A stretch of 64,000 nucleotides of DNA from DASRBN01 sp035294305 (GTDB taxonomy: Bacteria; Chloroflexota; Ktedonobacteria; Ktedonobacterales; Ktedonobacteraceae). Location of the stretch: the NCBI GenBank assembly GCA_035294305.1, contig DATGLD010000048.1:372001-436000 (forward strand). Reading direction: 5' to 3'. A program made the translations under genes and the position numbers. This document shows, piece by piece, positions 18,017 through 26,194 of the stretch; the first letter of the stretch is position 1; every line of letters begins with the position of its first letter. The notes beneath the pieces are model-generated. The model was not told where the DNA came from, ran no database searches, and was given only the letters and a program-made list of their open reading frames with translations.

Positions 18017-18181
18017 TACTTTGCCCCCCAAATGTGATTGCTCCGTGATTTCTGCGCGCTATCCTCATAGTAGAGGGATAAGGGCGAGCCGGTGAAGAAG
18101 ATACCCGCCCTCCGTTTCTCACGTGCAAAGGAGAAACTACATGGATGAATGAGCACCGGCAATGCTGAAAGGAGTAAGTTT

Positions 18182-19204
18182 GTGTATCAGAATATTCTGG
18201 TCCCTCTCGATGGGTCGAAGCGTGCGGAAGAGGCACTGGTGGTTGCTGCACGTCTCGCGCGTGCTTCTGGCGGTACAATCTTTCTGCTGCGGGTTGTGAG
18301 TATGTCCAACCAGTTCGCCTCATATGTGGCACTTGAACCGCTCATGACACAGCAGGCTATCGATGCCCAGCTTGAAGAGGCAAAGGATTACCTGGATCGC
18401 CTGGCCAAGAAGGAAGGCCTGGCGGATATACATAGTAGGACGCTGGTGTTTTTTGGCCAACCGGCTCTAAATATTCTTTCGGTTGCCGAATCATATCGCA
18501 TCGATCTAATCATTATGTCGAGCCATGGTTATACAGGCATGACGCGCTGGATCATGGGAAGCGTGGCAGAGAAAGTTTCTCATGCTTCGCCGGTTCCGGT
18601 ACTCATATTGAGAGAAGGGAAACCTCCGCTGGCCGGTTTGCACCCGGATGGGAGCGGCGCTCTGAAAGCGCTGGTTCCAGTGGATGGCTCTGCTCATGCT
18701 GAGGTGGCAATTGGGCCTGCCGCGCAATTGATTGCAGGGCTGGCCTCTCCCGGGCGGGGCGCGCTCCACCTTACCCAGGTGGTGGTGATGCCGTCGCTAG
18801 AGCAGTTAAACTCTAGTGAGCACGCAATGATCTTACAAAAGGCCAAAGAAAATCTGAGCGCTACTGTACAAGAAATCCGCGAAGGGCTGATCGCAAATTA
18901 TGGGTCCGATCTGCATCTCTCGCTCACGTGGTCGGTTACAGTTGATGACGATATCGCGGGTGGTATCGTTCGCATGGCGGAAAGCGGTGAAGATGCGGAA
19001 GGAGCGGGGACGTTTGGTAGATGCGATATGATCGCAATGGCAACACATGGATACAGTGGCCTGCAGCGGTGGATGCTCGGCAGCATAACGGAGCGTGTAC
19101 TGCATACTACCAGATTGCCAGTGTTGATTGTGCGACCAACGCACATGACGGAGTTGGAGCATAGAGCTTATGATTCAGCCCCTCTGAGCAAAGTATCGGA
19201 TTGA
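18182..19204 (+). CDS. Tandem-domain universal stress protein
   Basis: 340 residues with two UspA domains (about 1-140 and 155-330). Each starts with a beta strand, YQNILVPLDGSKRAEEA and LKALVPVDGSAHAEVA, and ends with a nucleotide-binding loop, SSHGYTGMTRWIMGSV and ATHGYSGLQRWMLGSI. I choose GTG 18182 because AAAGGAG at 18168-18174 is ideally spaced and the family starts M-Y-x-N-I-L-V-P; an upstream in-frame ATG at 18149 has no suitable site. Probably ATP-binding, stress related. Followed by a very strong hairpin. Confidence 0.9.
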   Translation: MYQNILVPLDGSKRAEEALVVAARLARASGGTIFLLRVVSMSNQFASYVALEPLMTQQAIDAQLEEAKDYLDRLAKKEGLADIHSRTLVFFGQPALNILSVAESYRIDLIIMSSHGYTGMTRWIMGSVAEKVSHASPVPVLILREGKPPLAGLHPDGSGALKALVPVDGSAHAEVAIGPAAQLIAGLASPGRGALHLTQVVVMPSLEQLNSSEHAMILQKAKENLSATVQEIREGLIANYGSDLHLSLTWSVTVDDDIAGGIVRMAESGEDAEGAGTFGRCDMIAMATHGYSGLQRWMLGSITERVLHTTRLPVLIVRPTHMTELEHRAYDSAPLSKVSD

Positions 19205-19227
19205 GTGAGCCAGAGAAAATAGGGTGA

Positions 19228-19300
19228 GTGACGCAAGAGCCGCCTCTACCCTACGCTACCCCTGAAGGGGCGCGTAGGGTAGAGGCGGCTCTTGCGTCAC
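19228..19300 (+). terminator. 73-bp palindrome with 29-bp perfect arms
   Basis: Arm 1 is 19228-19256, starting GTGACGCAAGAGCC; arm 2, its exact reverse complement, is 19272-19300. The 15-nt centre contains its own CCCC-TGA-GGGG-like mini stem. No T-run follows. It separates the stress-protein gene from the phosphofructokinase gene. It may act as a terminator, or it may be a repeat-derived element. Confidence 0.7.
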
Positions 19301-19424
19301 TCTGCCCCGATTCGGCAAGAATGTGGTATGCTTTTTCCATGAAATGGAGCGGCAAGCAATGCCGCTTCCAGATTCCCATCCTGTTAAATGACGATAAGCA
19401 ATAGAACAAGAAACGAGGGCTCAT

Positions 19425-20639
19425 ATGCCAGGACAATTATCCAGCCGGGTACGCGCACTTGGTGTATTGACCGGCGGTGGAGACGTACCGGGGTTGAATG
19501 CTGCTATCAAGGCGCTTGTATATAGTACAGAGCCGCTCGGCATTCGTATTACGGGGATTCGTGAGGGATGGGAAGGGATTACCTTTCTTGACCGTTCGCG
19601 CGGCTTGAATAACCTTATTTTCAACGCGGATGACCCCAATACCTGGGATAGCAATTATATCTTGCCTTTGAATCGACTCAACACGCGCACCATCGATCGG
19701 CAGGGAGGGACGATACTGCAATCCACGCGTACCAATCCCGCACGCGTGCGGGCTGGTGATCTCCCCCCATATCTCGCAACATACGGTGCCGGGCACGCTC
19801 CCGATGATCGCGTTGATCTGACGAACGAAGTGCTGGAGAATTTGAAGTTTCTCGAACTCGATGGACTGGTTGTCATAGGGGGCGACGATACCTTGAGCTA
19901 TGGAGCGGTACTGGCATCGAAAGGCGTTCCCATCTGGGGTATTCCCAAGACCATGGACAACGATGTGCATGGGACCGATTACTGCATTGGATTCCAGACG
20001 GCCATCAGCCGGGCGGCGGAGTTTATTACTCGCATCCGCTCCACGGCCGGTTCGCACAGCGAGACGGTACTTTTCCGCATGTTTGGGCGTGACGCAGGAT
20101 TTACTGCCCTGGAAACGGCGATAGCCACATGGGCCGACCGCGTCCTGATCCCCGAAGCGCCTGCTCATATCGATAGGTTGGCAGAGCTTATTCTGCAGGA
20201 CCGGCATAACCCGCGCCATTACTCAACCGTCATCCTTTCGGAGGGGGCTAACCTGGGTGTCCCTGTGCCAGAAATTGGTTCGGCCGATGCCTACGGGCAC
20301 CGTAAGAAGGCCAACGTGGCCGAATTCCTGGCCGACGAATTGGCGAAGCGGCTCCCGCATATTCGTTTTCTGCCCATCGATTTAACCTACTTCTTGCGCA
20401 GCGGCGAGCCCGAGGTGTACGATAAGCATATGGCTGTCTATTATGCTAACGTCGTTACGAGCCTGGTGCGGCAGGGTATCTACGGGGTCATGGCGGCACA
20501 CCGCGATGGCCAGTTTATCTCAACCGATATTCCCGGTAAAAACCTGCCAGCACGCCGGGTAAGCCTGGAGGATTATGATACCACGCATTACCGGCCCAAT
20601 TTCGAACATATTACCGGCCCATACCGGCCACAGGTGTAA
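19425..20639 (+). CDS. pfp: 6-phosphofructokinase, predicted pyrophosphate-dependent
   Basis: 404 residues; phosphorylates fructose-6-P. The phosphoryl-donor site reads VIGGDDTLSYG (Asp after GGD, near residue 152) and IPKTMDND (Lys, near 174). ATP-dependent enzymes have Gly at both positions, while Asp/Lys is the established signature of PPi-dependent PFKs. Other motifs: LGVLTGGGDVPGLNAAIKA at the N-terminus, GSHSETVLFRMFGRDAG, and ILSEGAN. Only 6 bp separate it from the response regulator gene, so it probably heads a three-gene transcript. Confidence 0.85.
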   Translation: MPGQLSSRVRALGVLTGGGDVPGLNAAIKALVYSTEPLGIRITGIREGWEGITFLDRSRGLNNLIFNADDPNTWDSNYILPLNRLNTRTIDRQGGTILQSTRTNPARVRAGDLPPYLATYGAGHAPDDRVDLTNEVLENLKFLELDGLVVIGGDDTLSYGAVLASKGVPIWGIPKTMDNDVHGTDYCIGFQTAISRAAEFITRIRSTAGSHSETVLFRMFGRDAGFTALETAIATWADRVLIPEAPAHIDRLAELILQDRHNPRHYSTVILSEGANLGVPVPEIGSADAYGHRKKANVAEFLADELAKRLPHIRFLPIDLTYFLRSGEPEVYDKHMAVYYANVVTSLVRQGIYGVMAAHRDGQFISTDIPGKNLPARRVSLEDYDTTHYRPNFEHITGPYRPQV

Positions 20640-20645
20640 AAATAG

Positions 20646-21317
20646 ATGAGGATATTAGTCGCGGAAGATGATGTTCATTTAGGCCCCAGTCTGAAGAAAG
20701 GGCTGGAGGGCAACCATTATGCTGTTGATCTCGTGGGGGGGGGCCAGGAAGCACTCTCCTACAGCCTTACTGTACCATATGATCTGATTATCCTGGATGT
20801 GCTGTTACCGGGTCTCAATGGGTTTGAAGTCTGCCGGCGGGTGCGCGATTCGGGAAAGAAGATGCCTATTCTGTTTCTGACAGCGCTGGATGGTATCGAT
20901 GAACGGGTGAATGGATTGGACCTGGGAGCCGATGATTACCTGACGAAGCCTTTTGCCTTCCGCGAACTCGAGGCACGGGTGCGCGCTTTGTTGCGGCGGG
21001 AAGGCACGTCGAAGACGATGGAATTACGATTCATGGACATTACTCTCGATATGGGGACCCACGAGGTACACCGGGGGGGCCGAGCTATCACACTGACAAG
21101 CAAGGAATATATGCTGCTGGAATTGTTGATGCGCAACCCGCGACAGGTGTTGAGCCGCATGATGATCGCGGAACATCTATGGAATGTTGACGCAGAACAT
21201 CTTTCCAACGTCATTGATGTCTATATTCGTTATCTAAGGCGTAAGTTATGCGAGAATGGCGAGCCCAACGTGATTCAGACCATCCGGGGATTTGGTTACC
21301 AGTTGAAGGAGCCATAA
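20646..21317 (+). CDS. OmpR/PhoB-type response regulator
   Basis: 223 residues: receiver domain (acidic pair VAEDDV, phosphoacceptor Asp51 in LIILDVLLPGLNG, Lys in YLTKPFAF) and a C-terminal winged helix (LTSKEYMLLELLMRNPRQVLSR, VIQTIRGFGYQL). It regulates transcription when phosphorylated by the kinase encoded 1 bp downstream. Confidence 0.95.
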   Translation: MRILVAEDDVHLGPSLKKGLEGNHYAVDLVGGGQEALSYSLTVPYDLIILDVLLPGLNGFEVCRRVRDSGKKMPILFLTALDGIDERVNGLDLGADDYLTKPFAFRELEARVRALLRREGTSKTMELRFMDITLDMGTHEVHRGGRAITLTSKEYMLLELLMRNPRQVLSRMMIAEHLWNVDAEHLSNVIDVYIRYLRRKLCENGEPNVIQTIRGFGYQLKEP

Positions 21318-21318
21318 G

Positions 21319-22836
21319 ATGATGCGGCTGCTCGGTCGCGTAAGGCATCTAGGGATACGAGCGCAGTTGACCCTGTGGTATATTGCCGTCTTTACGATAC
21401 TTATTCTGATCTTCGGAGCTATCTTCTATGTGAATTTGAGGGCATCACTGTCGGCAAGCTTCGATAGTAGCCTGCAAGAGCGCACGGAACAAATCGCGGC
21501 AGGTATCAGCGAGCGTGACGGGAAGATCGTCATTTCGGATGTTTCCGGCGAACTGCCAGGGCTGATTGACGATGACGATATTGCTAATACAAACGTAACC
21601 CCACAGGTAACTCCCACAATCCAACAACAAACAGACCAGAAGCCTGAGCTGAACGTTGATACCGGTGTGCTGGTACGTGTTCTGAACAGCCATGGACAGG
21701 TTGTCTATGTCTCACCCGCCTTCCAGTTTCTCAACGTGCCAGATCAAAGTATTATACAGCCATTGCATGGCACCTCATGGCAAGGAACCGTTACAGCGCG
21801 CAATGCTCATTCGATCAGGCTATATAGCACGGCACTGGTGGAAAATGGAAAAGTCTTCGGCGTTGTACAGGTTGGGGAACCGCTTGCATCATTGGACAAC
21901 ACGTTGCGCAGCATTTTGTTCGAATTTCTGCTAATTGTGCCTTTTGTCCTGCTATTCGGCGCATTGGGAAGCTACTGGTTGGCAGCACGTGCATTTGCGC
22001 CAATTCATCGTCTAACGTGTACCGCGCAGCAGATCGAAGCGGAAGACCTGCACCAGCGTGTGCCAGTGCCGCGCGCCAGAGATGAAGTGCAGGATCTGGC
22101 GCTGACGTTCAATGAAATGATCGAGCGGCTGGATAAGGCCTTTACGCAGCAGCGCCGCTTCGTGGCCGATGCCTCGCATGAACTACGCACTCCCGTTGCT
22201 GCCATCCGCAGTATGACCGATGTGGTTCTGGCGCAAGGAGCCGGAGAGGAGGAATATGTGCATGTACTATCTGAGGTCAATGCTGTATCTGAACGGCTCG
22301 CTCAACTGCTCAATGACCTGCTGACCCTGGCACGCGCTGACGAAGGACAGGTGCTGCTAGAACGCAAGCCGGTGCGATTGGACCTGCTGGCGACGGATGT
22401 TGCGGCGTCGACGGAGTTATTGGCGAGCGAACGAAATATAGCGGTCGAGGTCGATACGCAGGAGCCTGTGCTGGTGCTGGGCGATGAGGTGCGCCTGATC
22501 CAGGTTATTTTGAACCTGCTGCAAAATGCGCTTCTTTATACCAACCCGGGAGGAAAGGTTTCGCTGATTGTCAAGGCCAGCGGCGCTAACGCCTTGCTCA
22601 TTGTGCGCGATACGGGTATTGGGATAGCGCCTGAGCACCTGGAGCATATTTTCGAGCGTTTCTACCGGGCGGATGCCGCTCGTTCGCGGGCGGCAGGTGG
22701 CAGTGGACTTGGGCTGGCTATCGTGGATTGGATCGTGCTGGCCCATAAAGGAACGATTACTGTCGAGAGCGAGGTTGGGAATGGAAGCACGTTTACAGTA
22801 GCTCTTCCTTTAGAAAAGCAGCTTAAGACGATCTAA
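21319..22836 (+). CDS. Sensor histidine kinase
   Basis: 505 residues. TM1 ~16-40, an extracytoplasmic region of ~150 residues, TM2 ~196-218, HAMP ~220-270, HisKA with RRFVADASHELRTPVAAI (phospho-His near residue 288), and HATPase_c with N box NLLQNALLYTN, G1 DTGIGIAPEHLEHIF and G2 GGSGLGLAIVDWIV. Built like envelope-sensing kinases. ATG 21319 and 21322 are both possible. Adjacent to the DoxX-Rieske gene, which is a candidate target. Confidence 0.93.
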   Translation: MMRLLGRVRHLGIRAQLTLWYIAVFTILILIFGAIFYVNLRASLSASFDSSLQERTEQIAAGISERDGKIVISDVSGELPGLIDDDDIANTNVTPQVTPTIQQQTDQKPELNVDTGVLVRVLNSHGQVVYVSPAFQFLNVPDQSIIQPLHGTSWQGTVTARNAHSIRLYSTALVENGKVFGVVQVGEPLASLDNTLRSILFEFLLIVPFVLLFGALGSYWLAARAFAPIHRLTCTAQQIEAEDLHQRVPVPRARDEVQDLALTFNEMIERLDKAFTQQRRFVADASHELRTPVAAIRSMTDVVLAQGAGEEEYVHVLSEVNAVSERLAQLLNDLLTLARADEGQVLLERKPVRLDLLATDVAASTELLASERNIAVEVDTQEPVLVLGDEVRLIQVILNLLQNALLYTNPGGKVSLIVKASGANALLIVRDTGIGIAPEHLEHIFERFYRADAARSRAAGGSGLGLAIVDWIVLAHKGTITVESEVGNGSTFTVALPLEKQLKTI

Positions 22837-22861
22837 TTTTATCTAGATAAATTGATAGAAT

Positions 22862-22894
22862 CTTCATCACTCTTTCATAATTCCTCTGTATACT
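22862..22894 (+). promoter_or_regulatory. Candidate OmpR-type direct-repeat operator and -10 box
   Basis: CTTCAT (22862-22867) and TTTCAT (22873-22878) are spaced exactly 11 bp, the usual spacing of half-sites for OmpR/PhoB-family regulators, and are followed by TATACT (22889-22894). It may drive the downstream DoxX-Rieske gene under control of the adjacent two-component system. A family-A half repeat (GCGATCAATCTGGTCCCTAC) follows at 22930-22949. Confidence 0.4.
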
Positions 22895-23048
22895 CTAGGA
22901 AGCGAAAGTGGGTGGTCCCACCCAGGATGCGATCAATCTGGTCCCTACACCCCATCTGACTGGATAGAGGACTTCAAAGCTTAGAGGCAGGAATGAAACC
23001 TCTTGAAAAGAGCTTTTATGATGGGGCTTGCAGAGGTACAAAGCACGT

Positions 23049-24281
23049 ATGAAACAAATGAATAAACCGAAATCTTCTAATCAGCAGGTGGCGCCTGCCA
23101 CTCCCCCGGTTCCGAATAATCCACAAGCGGATCGTCCAGGGGATAAGATGAGACGCCTTACGGAGTGGATTCTGCTGCCGCTCAGGTTGTTTCTGGGTGT
23201 GACGTTTGTCTATGCCGGAATTCAGAAACTGACCGATCCGCAATATTTTAATCATGCGGCGCCGGGATATATCGGCAAGCAAATCCTGGGCTTCGCGTTC
23301 GGCTCACCGATTCATAACTTTCTGGTCTATGTTGTGGTGCCACACGCCAGTTTCTTTGGGGCGCTGGTTGCGTTTGGCGAACTGGCTATTGGTCTTGGAA
23401 CATTGTTGGGATTGCTCCTGCGTCCCGCGGCTTTCTTCGGACTCTTGTTGAGCCTGATGTTCTTTCTTTCTGCCAGCTGGCGTGTGTACCCGTACTTTTA
23501 CGGGGCCGATATCGTCTTTGTGTTCTGCTGGATTACGATGCTGATTGCGGGGCCTGAGATGTGCTGGCTGCCCGCACTCGATACATGGCTTGTAGCGCGC
23601 TGGCTTGAGAACGCCTCACCCGCAAGCCGGCCACGACTCGGGCGAGTATCCTCTATCTTGCTGGGAGTTCGCGAGCAACCCCAGCCTGCTATCAATATAG
23701 GAGCGCAGCAGGCACAGGGCAAAAGTGCTCCAGGCGGCAAGCAAATGGCGCCGAAGGCGCGGCTGGCGGCGTTAAGGCAGCAACAGCAGAGCCGGCGCAA
23801 TTTCTTGTGGGGACTGGTGACGGGCAGCGCAAGTATGCTGGGGATTGTGGCAGTCTGGCAGGTACTGAACCGTATCGATAGCTCTGATCAAACGGCGCTT
23901 CCTCCATCTACTGGCGGCGCTGGCTCGGGCGGCGCTTCCAGCACACCGGTCGCAAGCGGGACACCAGGCACAATTGCGCAGATAAGCGCGGTGCCGGCGA
24001 ATAGCTCTGTGAGTTTCACGATTCCGTCGAATGGCGATCCCGGTGTGCTTGTTCACCTCAACAATGGCCAGTTTGTGGCTTTCGACGCCACCTGCACGCA
24101 CGCCGGGTGTCCGGTGTCATATGATCCCAGTAGTCAACTCCTGCTTTGCCCATGTCACGGCGCACAGTTCGACCCGGCCAGGGGAGCGGCAGTCGTTGGT
24201 GGGCCGGCCCCTACACCACTGGCACCCGTGCCGATTAATGTAAATAACGCGAGCGGGACGATTAGTATTAGCGGGCAGTGA
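23049..24281 (+). CDS. DoxX-family membrane domain fused to a Rieske [2Fe-2S] domain
   Basis: About 410 residues. A Pro-rich cytoplasmic N-terminus is followed by a DoxX-like four-helix membrane domain (residues ~40-175, with RLFLGVTFVYAGIQKL). A basic linker comes next, then a twin-arginine-like segment SRRNFLWGLVTGSASMLG preceding another membrane helix, a Ser/Gly-rich spacer, and a C-terminal Rieske domain with CTHAGCPVSYD and CPCHGAQFDP supplying the two Cys-x-His/Cys-x2-His ligand pairs. The cluster domain is predicted to face outside. Probably a quinone-linked or thiosulfate:quinone-type redox protein, but no partner oxidase is adjacent. The start is uncertain: ATG 23049 or 23058. Confidence 0.8.
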   Translation: MKQMNKPKSSNQQVAPATPPVPNNPQADRPGDKMRRLTEWILLPLRLFLGVTFVYAGIQKLTDPQYFNHAAPGYIGKQILGFAFGSPIHNFLVYVVVPHASFFGALVAFGELAIGLGTLLGLLLRPAAFFGLLLSLMFFLSASWRVYPYFYGADIVFVFCWITMLIAGPEMCWLPALDTWLVARWLENASPASRPRLGRVSSILLGVREQPQPAINIGAQQAQGKSAPGGKQMAPKARLAALRQQQQSRRNFLWGLVTGSASMLGIVAVWQVLNRIDSSDQTALPPSTGGAGSGGASSTPVASGTPGTIAQISAVPANSSVSFTIPSNGDPGVLVHLNNGQFVAFDATCTHAGCPVSYDPSSQLLLCPCHGAQFDPARGAAVVGGPAPTPLAPVPINVNNASGTISISGQ

Positions 24282-24314
24282 TGGAAATGCCTGCGTAAAT
24301 AAATATAGCCCTAC

Positions 24315-24357
24315 AACTGGCAGGTTCTAATCTTCTTCAGAATCTGCCAGTTTTTTT
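24315..24357 (+). terminator. Rho-independent terminator
   Basis: AACTGGCAG (24315-24323) pairs with CTGCCAGTT (24344-24352), and the stem is followed by a run of T to 24357. It closes the DoxX-Rieske transcript. Confidence 0.85.
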
Positions 24358-24386
24358 ACTGTTTACTAGCTCAAAGATGATTGCGC

Positions 24387-24848
24387 TTACCGATTATTCT
24401 TATCAAGGAGACCTGGCAGGACGGGTAGACCAGCAAGCGCCATATGATGATCGAACGCAAAGACCGCGTCGATGTCTGGTCGAGACTGGATCAAGGCAAT
24501 GGAAAAAGCATCTACATAGGAGAGTTTTCGATCATGATAGCGCCCAATTACCTTGCAAACTCCGGCCTCCATCTGAGAATCAGGATAGACTACCTGGAGG
24601 AAGCCTTGATTTTCAATTGTATCCTTCACCATCAGCCATCTTGAAGCTTCCCTGGCCCCAATGTGATAACGAATCCAGGTATATGTTTCGGATACGACAC
24701 CCCAGCTTGTGACACGAAGAGTCATAGGGGAGAGGCTTTGATGAAAAGCGACAGCAGCAGCATGGTGACGCTCATTGCTATCCATCAAATCGATCCAGGC
24801 TGAGGTATCAACGAACACCCGCCGAATATCAGCGATAGATGTCGTCAT
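24387..24848 (-). CDS. PIN-domain toxin, VapC-like
   Basis: 153 residues. PIN-fold acidic residues are in VFVDTSAWIDLMD (near residue 13), SETYTWI, LSYVDAFSIAL and FAFDHHM. Expected to be a Mg-dependent ribonuclease cleaving RNA or tRNA. Its start overlaps the end of the antitoxin gene by 20 nt, the usual translational coupling of type II toxin-antitoxin pairs. Confidence 0.85.
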   Translation of the reverse strand: MTTSIADIRRVFVDTSAWIDLMDSNERHHAAAVAFHQSLSPMTLRVTSWGVVSETYTWIRYHIGAREASRWLMVKDTIENQGFLQVVYPDSQMEAGVCKVIGRYHDRKLSYVDAFSIALIQSRPDIDAVFAFDHHMALAGLPVLPGLLDKNNR

Positions 24849-25050
24849 GATCTACCTCGGATGGTCCGGAGAACAGGCCAATCAGGTCTGCAAAAGGATC
24901 CTCATTTTCTCTGATGCCCTCCCTGGCAAGCAACAGATCCACTGCTTTGCGCAAGATTTCTGCTTCTGTAGTGTTCTGTTGCTGAGCAAGCCGCTTGATT
25001 GCCCTATCTTGTGACACAGTTATATATGTTTGTTTGCGAACTAACTCCAT
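24829..25050 (-). CDS. Ribbon-helix-helix antitoxin, VapB-like
   Basis: 73 residues from ATG 25050, preceded by GGAGGTGATAAAT. N-terminal strand and helices KQTYITVSQDRAIKRLAQQQ and TEAEILRKAVDLLL fit an RHH/CopG DNA-binding domain. The acidic C-terminus (GPSEVDHDDIYR) is the likely toxin-binding tail. Expected to autorepress the pair. Confidence 0.75.
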   Translation of the reverse strand: MELVRKQTYITVSQDRAIKRLAQQQNTTEAEILRKAVDLLLAREGIRENEDPFADLIGLFSGPSEVDHDDIYR

Positions 25051-25115
25051 ATTTATCACCTCCATGGTGTCATTATATAACATCTTAGAGATTATTTCTA
25101 GTAGGAACAATTTCT

Positions 25116-26183
25116 TTAAATCAAGCCTTTGCTCACACAAAGTTCCGCATTCAAGATAGACCCGCCCGCGGCTCCGCGAATGGTGTTGTGGCCGAGCAGC
25201 ACAAATTTGTAGCTGAGGATGGGGCAAGGGCGCAATCTGCCGATGGTTACGGCCATACCATAACCCGCATCGCGGTCGCGCAGCGTCTGTGGGCGGTCGG
25301 GTTCGGTGCGATAGATTAAGGCCTGCCGGGGCGCGCTGGGCAATTGGAGCTGCTGCGGCTCGGCTGTGTAGTTTTCCCAGGCCGCGATGATATCTTCTTC
25401 ACGGGCACGCGCGCCTAATTCGACGCTGGCGCATTCCAGATGGCCCTCACGCGTGGCGACGCGATTGCATTGGGCGCTGACGACGATGGAAGCATCGACA
25501 AAACCCTGTCCTTCTTCCCAGGTACCGAGCATTTTGCGGGTTTCGCGCTCGACCTTCTCTTCTTCGCCGCCGATAAAAGGGATGGCATTGTCGAGGATAT
25601 CGTAGGAGGGTAGGCCGGGATAGCCCGCGCCGGAGATGGCTTGCAGGGTCGTCACGAGGACTTTGTGGACGCCGAATGCCTGTTGCAGCGGTTTGAGCGC
25701 CATGACGAGGGGAGTTGCGGAGCAGTTGGCGTTGGTGACAATGCAACCTGACCAGCCGCGGATTTTGCGCTGCGATATGATAGACGCAGCGTGATCGGCG
25801 TTGGCCTCGGGTATGAGCAATGGCACATCGGGGGCCATGCGGTAGTTTTTCGCGTTGCTAAAGACGGCCATGCCAGCGCTCGCGAAGTCGGCTTCGATTT
25901 CGCCGGCTACCTCTCCGGGTAATGCTGAAAAGACGATCTTCACATGCGGCAATGCCGCGGGGCGACAGGGCAAAATGGACAGCGAGGCGGCAGCGGCTGG
26001 CATTTCGCTGCCCGGAAGCCGCCAGCGTACAGCCTCGCCATAGGGACGGTCCCTATGCGCTTCTGAGGCGGCCAGGGCAACCAGTTCAAACCAGGGATGC
26101 GCGGAAAGTAGCTCAATGAAACGCTGGCCGACCATGCCGGTGGCGCCTAAAACTGCTACAGGGATACGGGATTGAAGATGCAT
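25116..26183 (-). CDS. asd: Aspartate-semialdehyde dehydrogenase
   Basis: 355 residues; NADPH reduction of aspartyl phosphate to the semialdehyde, feeding lysine, threonine and methionine. N-terminal VAVLGATGMVGQRFIELLSAHP (archaeal/fungal-type subfamily), catalytic Cys in VTNANCSATPLVMAL, and a substrate region with SVELGARAREEDI. Located 11 bp downstream of lysC on the same strand. The antitoxin-toxin pair lies just downstream. Confidence 0.94.
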   Translation of the reverse strand: MHLQSRIPVAVLGATGMVGQRFIELLSAHPWFELVALAASEAHRDRPYGEAVRWRLPGSEMPAAAASLSILPCRPAALPHVKIVFSALPGEVAGEIEADFASAGMAVFSNAKNYRMAPDVPLLIPEANADHAASIISQRKIRGWSGCIVTNANCSATPLVMALKPLQQAFGVHKVLVTTLQAISGAGYPGLPSYDILDNAIPFIGGEEEKVERETRKMLGTWEEGQGFVDASIVVSAQCNRVATREGHLECASVELGARAREEDIIAAWENYTAEPQQLQLPSAPRQALIYRTEPDRPQTLRDRDAGYGMAVTIGRLRPCPILSYKFVLLGHNTIRGAAGGSILNAELCVSKGLI

Positions 26184-26194
26184 TGAATTTCTCC

